Positions 1 to 6,400 of a stretch of 6,635 nt of DNA are shown piece after piece. Made by a program: the position numbers and the translations under genes. The stretch covers positions 1-6,635 of the forward strand of contig CAYNVS010000090.1 of the NCBI GenBank assembly GCA_964400725.1, in the 5' to 3' direction. The notes beneath the pieces were generated by a model. That model searched no databases, was not told the DNA's origin, and worked only from the letters and a program-made list of their open reading frames with translations. This stretch comes from CAYNVS01 sp964400725. Lineage in GTDB: Bacteria > Myxococcota_A > SURF-8 > CAYNVS01. The stretch's first letter is position 1; each line of letters opens with the position of its first letter.

Positions 1-235
1 ACCGTCGTTCCATAATTATTAGGAAATAGGCGAAATTGAGGCGCGTAACTACGCGGAATGAGCGGGGTATTTGATCATACGCAATAACATTAAAACATTG
101 CGCGAGTTTGAAAATGCGAGAACCGGAACAAGTTTGCGGAGTGGGAAATAACCCGCTAATTACGCATGGTTAGAGCAAGCAAAGATGTGGGGGAGGCCGC
201 AAAGACTGCGGAGCAAATAAAATAGCCGCTCTTTA
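1..235. other. Non-coding stretch with short hairpins, no intact gene
   Basis: No frame on either strand stays open for a convincing length, and the forward frames are broken by stops every 10-30 codons. Three small perfect or near-perfect hairpins are visible: 42-46 with 51-55 (CGCGT, loop AACT), 140-145 with 152-157 (six pairs including one G-U, loop AAATAA), and 197-201 with 207-211 (CCGCA with TGCGG, five-base loop). A run of G (189-193) lies between the second and third. The stretch is richer in G and C than the AT-rich bases that follow it. It could be a dispersed intergenic repeat, the tail of a structured RNA, or a decayed coding remnant; forward frame 2 gives short peptide-like pieces separated by stops. 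Nothing here was recognised as a known RNA family. Confidence 0.4.
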
Positions 236-247
236 AAATATCAATTT

Positions 248-299
248 AGCGATTAAATGCGAAAACATCATTCCGACAAAATATAATAAATTAATCGCT
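248..299. repeat. 9-bp inverted repeat in the upstream AT-rich region
   Basis: AGCGATTAA at 248-256 is matched exactly by its reverse complement TTAATCGCT at 291-299, with 34 bases between. The arms lie about 60-110 bases upstream of the candidate promoter, so they could be a two-site operator or an activator site. In DNA this AT-rich a 9-bp match may also be chance. No known binding consensus was recognised. Confidence 0.3.
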
Positions 300-357
300 C
301 TTCTCGTTTCGGGACGATTATTGTATTTTTTTGTTTTATAACTTTTATTATTTTCAT

Positions 358-402
358 TTGACAGAACCGTATTTTTTGAGAGAATTATAAGCAGGATATA
401 AT
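358..402 (+). promoter_or_regulatory. Candidate sigma-70 promoter region for the three-gene operon
   Basis: A perfect -10 hexamer TATAAT lies at 397-402. The -35 partner at the standard 17-base spacing is TTTTGA at 374-379, a partial match to TTGACA; TTGAGA at 376-381 is closer in sequence but only 15 bases away. A perfect TTGACA also occurs at 358-363, with a weaker AT-rich -10 (AATTAT, 383-388) 19 bases downstream, so two overlapping promoters are possible. Transcription from TATAAT would start near 408-410 and leave a leader of about 55 bases before the first ATG at 465. No other promoter-like pair was noticed between the three genes, which fits a single operon promoter here. Confidence 0.5.
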
Positions 403-464
403 TGATATAGGAAGTAAAAAGCCGCATACAAGCTATTTGAATGAGTTAAATAACCGGAGGATAT

Positions 465-983
465 ATGAACAGACCGCTGCTTATCTGCATCTTAGCTCTC
501 ATGCTTTTTGCCGCCTCGGCGTGCGCGCAAAAAGGTATCGAGCAAAATACCGTCGTAAAAACAATGTCGATTCTTTCCAAGCCTGCGCCGCTTAAATGGA
601 AGGCCGCCGATTTGCTGGCCGCAATGCCCGACTCGCTCGACGGGTTTGGCGGCTCGTTGTCAAAGGCGGAAGACAAAAAGAAAAACGATAAAACCGTCGC
701 TATGGCCTCTAAACTTTATACGAACGGCGACTCAAGGGTAATCGTCGAGCTTATCGACGCATCCGAATTGCCTGAAATGCTGACCCCATTTGTTACGACG
801 GACAGCTCCTACAAAGAAGTAAGCGTAGCCGGTCAGAAAGCGATAATGATATTTCTGCAGGACAAAGGAGCCTTGTCGCAGGTTCGGGACGGCTTCCTGC
901 TTGTAAAGCTGACTGCCGCCGGACTAACAGAACAAGGGCTTACTGCTTTTGCCGAAAAAATAACTTCAAATTTAAAGAGGTGA
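465..983 (+). CDS. Putative exported lipoprotein of unknown function (172 aa)
   Basis: The start is supported by GGAGG at 456-460, four bases before the ATG. The N-terminus is a typical export signal: Asn-Arg, then a hydrophobic stretch at residues 5-16, then ASAC at 17-20. That is an imperfect lipobox (Ala instead of Leu at -3), so Cys20 is the likely lipidated residue, although cleavage by signal peptidase I is not excluded. The mature part is about 150 residues, with a Lys/Asp-rich segment near 67-77, then an alternating strand/helix pattern: VIVELIDA near 92-99, the VAGQKAIMIFL segment near 121-131, a strand FLLVKLTA near 144-151 and a final helix ending TSNLKR. It has no cysteine after Cys20 and no recognisable catalytic motif. 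I do not recognise the family. It is the first gene of the predicted operon and its TGA stop lies inside the ribosome binding site of the next gene, so the two are probably co-translated. GC content is high compared with the third gene. Confidence 0.85.
   Translation: MNRPLLICILALMLFAASACAQKGIEQNTVVKTMSILSKPAPLKWKAADLLAAMPDSLDGFGGSLSKAEDKKKNDKTVAMASKLYTNGDSRVIVELIDASELPEMLTPFVTTDSSYKEVSVAGQKAIMIFLQDKGALSQVRDGFLLVKLTAAGLTEQGLTAFAEKITSNLKR
977..983 (+). promoter_or_regulatory. Ribosome binding site of the second gene, overlapping the stop of the first
   Basis: GAGGTGA ends with the TGA stop codon of the upstream lipoprotein and lies five bases before the ATG at 989. Ribosomes finishing the first gene therefore sit on the initiation site of the second, an arrangement that favours translational coupling. 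It also fixes the start at 989. Confidence 0.8.
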
Positions 984-988
984 TTTAA

Positions 989-2155
989 ATGAAATGTGGA
1001 CAAATACTCCTTACATGGGGGGGTATTGCGTCAATGGCTATATTTTTACTTGTTGGCTGTTCGAGCTCGAACGCCCCCTACGACGGAGATGAGTCGGAAA
1101 AAGAGTATTCCGTTTGTACGCCGGGCAATAATAAATGCAAAGACCTGAACGTTCTGCAAGTCTGCAACGGCGCCGGCGACGGTTGGGTTGACGACAAAAC
1201 CTGCGGCTCGGACGAGTTTTGTAAAACCGACGAATGCGTTAAATACGAAGTTTGCAAGCCCGAAACGTTACGCTGCAAAGACGCCGAATTTGTTGAAAAA
1301 TGTAGCGCAAACGGAGAGCAATGGATACTTTACAAACGCTGCCGTGGCGACGAACAATGCAATGACGCAAACTGCGTTAAAACACAGCAAGACGGCGACG
1401 AAGAAACAGACCAAGAAATCGAACAACCGGAAAACGACGCCGAAGAACAATTGCCGTGCGCTTGCCCCGGACATCCGGAGATGGCACTCATAGAAATGCC
1501 CAACGGCGACAAATACTGCATAGACCGCTACGAGGCGACGGTGTTTGAAAACCCCGATTGCACGGGGAGAATTTACGGACAAGCAAAAGGCGACTGGCCC
1601 GAGGATTTCCCGGATTGTGTGGGATGCGGAATAGAGCCGCCGTTTACAGGTTATCGTTGCGAAAGCGAATGCCGCGGAGGAAGCGGAAACATAAATGCAA
1701 ATTATTATCCTTGTTCGTTAAGCGGGTACTACCCGAGTTTCTATATTTCTTACTACCAAGCGTATTTTGGGTGCAAAAGGGTCGGAAAAGAATTGTGCGT
1801 TGACCATGTATGGGAACAGGCGTGTTCTAACGGCGGCGCGACAAAATATCCTTACGGAAACGAATTTACTTTGGTTTGCAACGAGAGAATGGATATCTAC
1901 CACGGCCAATTGAGTCTTATTGAGACCGGACGGAAGGAAGAATGCGTTACCTCATGCATTGTTTACGATATGATGGGGAATATTTCAGAATGGACATACT
2001 GGAGCGGTCCAAATTTTAACCTCATGGGGAGCAATTATTCTTTCGCCCATAGTTTAGGCGATATTAAATGCAACGATAAAGGTGACAATTTGAGCGTCGG
2101 ACTTGCTTCGGAAGATTTTGGCTTTAGATGTTGTTTAAATCTGTCACAGGAGTAG
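989..2155 (+). CDS. Lipoprotein with twin Cys modules and FGE/SUMF1-like domain (388 aa)
   Basis: Layout: signal sequence with lipobox LVGC at residues 21-24 followed by Ser-Ser-Ser; an acidic stretch (31-40); two cysteine modules (43-83 and 89-129); a Gln/Glu/Asp-rich linker (133-154); then a formylglycine-generating-enzyme-like (SUMF1/EgtB/PvdO superfamily) domain from about 157 to 384. Landmarks of that superfamily are CIDRYEATV (177-185), the GKELC...WEQAC block (266-279), YPYGNEF followed by CN (287-298), DMMGNISEW (327-335) and the terminal GFRCC (378-382). True formylglycine-generating enzymes carry a C-Y-R-Y-R-C-type cysteine pair shortly before the final GFR. Here only C361 is found in that place, so sulfatase activation is unlikely and a binding or structural role is more probable. 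The product is probably anchored to a membrane and exposed to the periplasm or surface. It ends on TAG, four bases before the start of the third gene. A run of seven G at 1017-1023 lies inside the signal sequence. The superfamily assignment is firm; the biological role is unknown. Confidence 0.9.
   Translation: MKCGQILLTWGGIASMAIFLLVGCSSSNAPYDGDESEKEYSVCTPGNNKCKDLNVLQVCNGAGDGWVDDKTCGSDEFCKTDECVKYEVCKPETLRCKDAEFVEKCSANGEQWILYKRCRGDEQCNDANCVKTQQDGDEETDQEIEQPENDAEEQLPCACPGHPEMALIEMPNGDKYCIDRYEATVFENPDCTGRIYGQAKGDWPEDFPDCVGCGIEPPFTGYRCESECRGGSGNINANYYPCSLSGYYPSFYISYYQAYFGCKRVGKELCVDHVWEQACSNGGATKYPYGNEFTLVCNERMDIYHGQLSLIETGRKEECVTSCIVYDMMGNISEWTYWSGPNFNLMGSNYSFAHSLGDIKCNDKGDNLSVGLASEDFGFRCCLNLSQE
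1115..1375 (+). repeat. Tandem cysteine module, two copies in the protein
   Basis: Residues C43, C50, C59, C72, C78, C83 of the lipoprotein are repeated as C89, C96, C105, C118, C124, C129. The cysteine spacing is identical in both copies (7, 9, 13, 6, 5), with a period of 46 residues. The copies share a C-x-P-x4-C-K-D start, a V-x-x-C core, a G-x-x-W segment and a C-x5-C-x4-C-V end, but elsewhere differ at most positions. Six cysteines per copy suggest three disulfides in an exported module. Similar C-T-P-G...C...C modules are familiar in myxobacterial secreted proteins; their ligand is not known to me. Confidence 0.8.
2148..2152 (+). promoter_or_regulatory. Ribosome binding site of the giant third gene
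   Basis: AGGAG lies inside the last codons of the preceding gene, seven bases before the ATG at 2160. This is the only good ribosome binding site found in front of any start in the 2160-6635 frame, and it fixes the start of the giant gene. No comparable site precedes the ATG at 2574 or at 3423. Confidence 0.75.
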
Positions 2156-2159
2156 GAAT

Positions 2160-2477
2160 ATGTTTAGAAATACCTTAAAAGCATTGTTTTTATTAATTGC
2201 GGTATTGATTTCTGCGTGTATGCACGGGAGAGCATACGCCGGAAATAAAGATATTTTAATTGATATTGACGAAACAATTTTGAAGAAAATAATTTTGAAT
2301 AAAATAAATGCCATAGATAGAAGCGTTATTACCAAGTCAGACGATTCGATATTAAACATATGGGCTTTAGACGCATTTTTCATTACGTGTTTTAGGGACG
2401 ATAACGCGTTGTTTGATGAATACCCGAGACGTGAACAACAACTGAATGCGGTTATTCCGAACAACCTAGGGGTTTGA
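2160..2477 (+). CDS. N-terminal piece of the giant protein: export signal and 78-residue remainder (105 aa)
   Basis: Starts at ATG 2160 with a good ribosome binding site. Residues 1-20 form a signal sequence: Arg3, Lys7, then a hydrophobic stretch (8-17) ending in ISAC at 17-20, a usable lipobox with Cys20 as acceptor. A signal peptidase I site after A-Y-A (25-27) is also possible. The rest, to the TGA, has an Ile/Asp/Lys-rich segment (about 30-55) and two further points of note: a Trp at 67 and a Cys at 75. On its own it would be a small exported protein, but the frame continues past the TGA with R-C-G-R-N-D-G-E-Y, which reads as normal protein. If the TGA is a true stop, this is all that is made from the original start. 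No homologue is recognised. Confidence 0.7.
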   Translation: MFRNTLKALFLLIAVLISACMHGRAYAGNKDILIDIDETILKKIILNKINAIDRSVITKSDDSILNIWALDAFFITCFRDDNALFDEYPRREQQLNAVIPNNLGV

Positions 2478-2573
2478 AGATGCGGGAGAAACGACGGCGA
2501 ATATAAGCCCGTAGAAAAACAAGGTTCGACAGAAATATTCGATAAAACGAAAGGTTTCAATTGGATTGTTGAT

Positions 2574-3407
2574 TTGGATATGCTTAATAAATTTCAGGAC
2601 TTATATGATTGCGCGACTTTAGGAACCGGAACGATACATGATTACTGCGTGCAAATTAAAAATAGTTTTGAAACTTCGGATATATCGATTCTTAGAAACT
2701 TGATAAATATTAGAGTTAAAATATTGATGAAAGGAGGCGAGAAGTCTTATCCGACTTTTCAAACCGCGGACATTTTAGCGAAAATATCAATGGATTCAGA
2801 CGGCTCAATTACCTTAGCGCCCATTCCGCCGTTTCTTTATGAAACACCGTATGAAAGAATGAAAGGCAGAGGGACAGAGGGATGCAAATGCGATAAAATT
2901 AACGTTTGTAAAGTTTGGGATGGAGTTTTAGGCTTTACTGGGACTATTAATGCAGAATTAGATCCGATTTGTCAAAAAGAATTTAACAATTACTTATCAG
3001 ATACATTTCCAACGCTTTACCAAAAACAAAGCGCATGTCTGATTGATGCTGATCTATCGTTAACAAGCGAGTATTTTGGACAATGGAGAGCCCCATTTAC
3101 GTTAGTATCCGATGGCAAATATGTAAACATCTCCCCTTTAAAACCCCGAGATGCACTACTATCCGATCAATCTCCTATGCAAATGGCTACGCACAAGTTG
3201 GCCTGCCAAAAAGGATTGCAAGAGCTTGAGCCTTATTTGAAAATTACCGGCGCTTTAGATTCGGTAAAAAGTCAGATAATCGACAGCTTTTTCCCCGAGA
3301 CTTTTACATCCGGTTGTTATTGCGCAGAATTCGACGACGACGGCGACGAATGCCCCGGCAATAGAAAACAATTTATTACCCCCAAGCGTAAGTATTATTA
3401 TGATTAG
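2574..3407 (+). CDS. Middle piece of the giant protein between the TGA and TAG (277 aa from its first ATG)
   Basis: The open stretch really begins right after the TGA, at 2478; the ATG at 2574 is only the first Met codon and has no Shine-Dalgarno site or signal sequence. Independent translation is therefore doubtful. The piece contains a helical region with Cys pairs (near 14 and 26), a C-K-C...C cluster at about 103-112, a long segment with few cysteines, and near its end a C-Y-C motif followed by an acidic D-D-D-G-D-E-C-P-G run (about 248-262) like the Ca2+-binding TSP3-type loops farther downstream. The same C-Y-C plus Asp pattern recurs at 5763-5789, which argues that both belong to one protein. 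It ends at TAG 3405-3407 and the frame continues without interruption. Function unknown. Confidence 0.5.
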   Translation: MDMLNKFQDLYDCATLGTGTIHDYCVQIKNSFETSDISILRNLINIRVKILMKGGEKSYPTFQTADILAKISMDSDGSITLAPIPPFLYETPYERMKGRGTEGCKCDKINVCKVWDGVLGFTGTINAELDPICQKEFNNYLSDTFPTLYQKQSACLIDADLSLTSEYFGQWRAPFTLVSDGKYVNISPLKPRDALLSDQSPMQMATHKLACQKGLQELEPYLKITGALDSVKSQIIDSFFPETFTSGCYCAEFDDDGDECPGNRKQFITPKRKYYYD

Positions 3408-3422
3408 ACAAAAGACAAAAGA

Positions 3423-6400
3423 ATGTATAGTCCAATAAAGGAAGAAAATGATTCTTTAACAGCCTGCAACGTAAACTATGATCAAAACTGTCCTAACGGC
3501 AAATATTGCTCCATCTGCAAGGTGTCTGATAGATGTTGCGAAATAGATTATTTAAGACCTTTGATATTTACTAAAGTAACGCCTACGTACAGTTTAGTTA
3601 TAATAAATGATTATAAAGATGAAGGCAAAGACACTAGCATTTCCGATAGCTTTTCGGGGATTAAAGATACGGGCGAGGCGGGAAGTCATTTCATTAGAAT
3701 CGGCGTAGAAATGAAAGTTGAGGCCGCTCTTATAAACGGCTCTAAATATGAAAAACGCGATATAGACTGGGCTAATAACGTTATTTCAGAAAAATTGTTT
3801 AGCTCAATGTTTTTTGAAACGAACAACGATAGCTATAAATTTATACTAAGAGATGAATACTCTTTAATTTACAATTATGTTAACATTTTAGATATTGGAA
3901 TTTACGATGAGCGATATATTACAAAAATATTAGGGTCTTCAGAATTATTCAAATTGAATGATAATTTTTATGGTGCTTACTCCAAAACAAATTCAAAGAA
4001 TTCAATAACTATTACATTGGGAGAAAGAATACTCTTGGCATCTTTTTATATTAAAATTGTAAATAGCGAATACGGTAATCGCTATTTTAAAGAAAATGAT
4101 GTTGGTCCTTATGCAGATGTTGATAACGTTGGTTGGATAACAGATATCCGAAACATTTCTTTGAAATATGACCCGAAAAATTATACAGCTAATCAAATTG
4201 AAATAAAAATGCATGGAGATACAACTTCAGGCGTTCCTGGATATGAATACTTTACTCAAAATGTTGGTCTTGTTTTTAACAGGTTTGATAATTACGTTTG
4301 TGATAAAGCAAATTACTCCGGCAAAATTAACAAACAATCACAATGTGAAAATTTTAGCGTGTACGCTTATCTAACATCCCCATCCGACACTCTTGGCTCT
4401 CTTGAATTATCCAACGTGTCTGCATTTAAGGAAACAAACCCGAACGTTTCAGTTCAGAAGGTTGACGACAATAACCTGATATCTTTAAAATTTCTCATAA
4501 AATCACATTTCCAAGACGAAATTTCATGCTCCGACAATTTTAAGGAAAACAGTGATGAATATATTTTGTCGGGTAATTACTCAGGCTGCGGATCGGGGTA
4601 TTTATCCAAAAATACGAACAACGATGTTGATTATAATTCAAATTTCTGCAATAATGATAGTTTTGACTGCGATTTAGACGGAATACCTAAAATAAAAGAC
4701 AAGTGCCCTGATATATACAGTGTTCATTATGCAATGGATGTAGAAAAGAGTTTTTCGCCTACACACTATGGCGACGACCGTTGCTTGGATCTTCGTTCTT
4801 ATGCTCGTAATTTAGTAGAACAATTAAAGTGGTTCTTTTCTCAAGATTGTATTGATATCCGATATGAACAATTAGACGGAGCATCGCCTAGAGAAGCTCT
4901 GAAAAATGCAATTTGCGGCAGTCTTGATCTTGCCGAAACATGTTATAATATATCACAAGTATGTGAAAACTTAAACTCAGACTTTGATCACAGGCATAAT
5001 TGGATTTGCAATCCCTTTATTGTATCAAACATGGATCATCAAAAATGCATCCCTTTTAATTGCGACCTCTATAATAATTATGCCAATGACTGTATTAACG
5101 AAATACTTGACGATTGGAATTCTCAACAACCTGGATTCTGTCAAGAGGATTGCTATTATACTGATGAAAATATTTGTTCTTATTATTCTTGCGACATGAA
5201 TGTTTTATATCAGACATATAGATTTAATTGCTCCTATGCAGAAATTGATATTAACAAAGATTCGCCTACCATAGTATCACCGTTAAAAAATATAGCATCT
5301 TTTCAAACAAACGTTTATTGTCCCTCGACCGCATTATGGAAACAATATGATAAAGACAACGATGGCGTCGGCGATGAGTGCGACAACTGCGTACGCGATC
5401 CAAACAAAGATCAAGCAAATTCAGCGGCTCATTTAGGAGTAAAACAAGGAGACGCCTGCAATCAGGACATTAATCACGACGGCTTACCGAACAATCTAGA
5501 CAAGGACAACGGATTCTGCACTTTTACGACAAGTTGCAGCGAGCGTTTAAATAACGGGAAATATATGTATCCCGACGCGGTAAAGAAATGCTGGCCGTTT
5601 TCGGTAGGGGATGGAAAGCCTTTCGTCGAGTATGTATCGTTTGAAGGCGAGGATGCGAATTGCAAGTCTTCTCGCGAAAAGGATGTGCAAAAAGGATGCG
5701 CCGGTTACGATCAACAAGGCAATTGTCTCCTGCCGATAGACTTTTTCATATGCGGCGGCGGCTGCTATTGCGACTACGACAACGATTGCATTCCGGATGT
5801 TTACGACACCTGTCCCACCGTACCGAACGCGCCTCTTCCCGGACAGTTAATACAGGACCCCGGCATTAAATGCGATAACTGCGGCAGCAAGGATTCCGAC
5901 GAAGATGGATTTAACGCCGATTGCGACATTTTCCAAAGCAACCCAACCGACTATTACTCTCAACATCCTTATTGCGACAATTGCCCATGCGTATCAAATG
6001 TCCGACAGAAAAACATTGGAGGGCAAAAGACTGTTACATATAACGACGCTGGCGCGGAAGTCGTACTAGGCCCGACTGGCGACGCCTGCGAGTCGTTTGT
6101 CGAGCTTCAGCCGTATAGTCGTTATTGGGACGACGTCAATGCCGCTACGAAACTTGAGTTTACTCCGTTCGAGCTTGCTACGCCGTTCTGGACCTATTCC
6201 GGCGGAGGGATTGAAGCGCCTGCGTATGCTAACGATATTGTAGTTCAGTATTGCCTTTGCGATGGAACCGATGCGGTTAACCCGAGATGCGGCAATTGTC
6301 AGGAAGATAAGGATTCGTTGGGGAGCTGGAAATATTTGAAGCTTGATGATAACAGGTCGTTCGTCGAGCAGGGAATACCTAGAATTCAGAACGTGGAATT

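Noticed and set aside
233..427. A 64-codon minus-strand frame in the AT-rich upstream region
   Set aside because: It has no ribosome binding site upstream of its ATG, an Ile/Lys/Asn composition expected from AT-rich non-coding DNA, and it overlaps the inverted repeat and the likely promoter of the operon.
1188..1803. Overlapping forward and reverse frames inside the second gene
   Set aside because: They are shadows of the FGE-like lipoprotein frame, with Arg/Lys/Ser-biased composition, no ribosome binding sites and no recognisable motifs.
989..2155. A true sulfatase-activating formylglycine-generating enzyme
   Set aside because: The superfamily landmarks are present, but no C-Y-R-Y-R-C-type active-site pair is visible before the final GFR, and the protein is a lipoprotein with extra Cys modules and no sulfatase gene nearby in the window.
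2469..2512. A frameshift at the GGGG run (2469-2472) as the cause of the TGA
   Set aside because: The +1 frame reads briefly protein-like (G-F-E-D-A-G-E-T-T) but stops at TAG 2512, and the +2 frame stops at TAA 2504. Only the original frame is open beyond, so a single indel does not restore the gene.
465..3407. A genome-wide alternative genetic code in which TGA or TAG is sense
   Set aside because: The first gene ends cleanly on TGA five bases before the next start and the second ends on TAG four bases before the next. TGG is used normally for Trp throughout the long frame. This fits the standard bacterial code.
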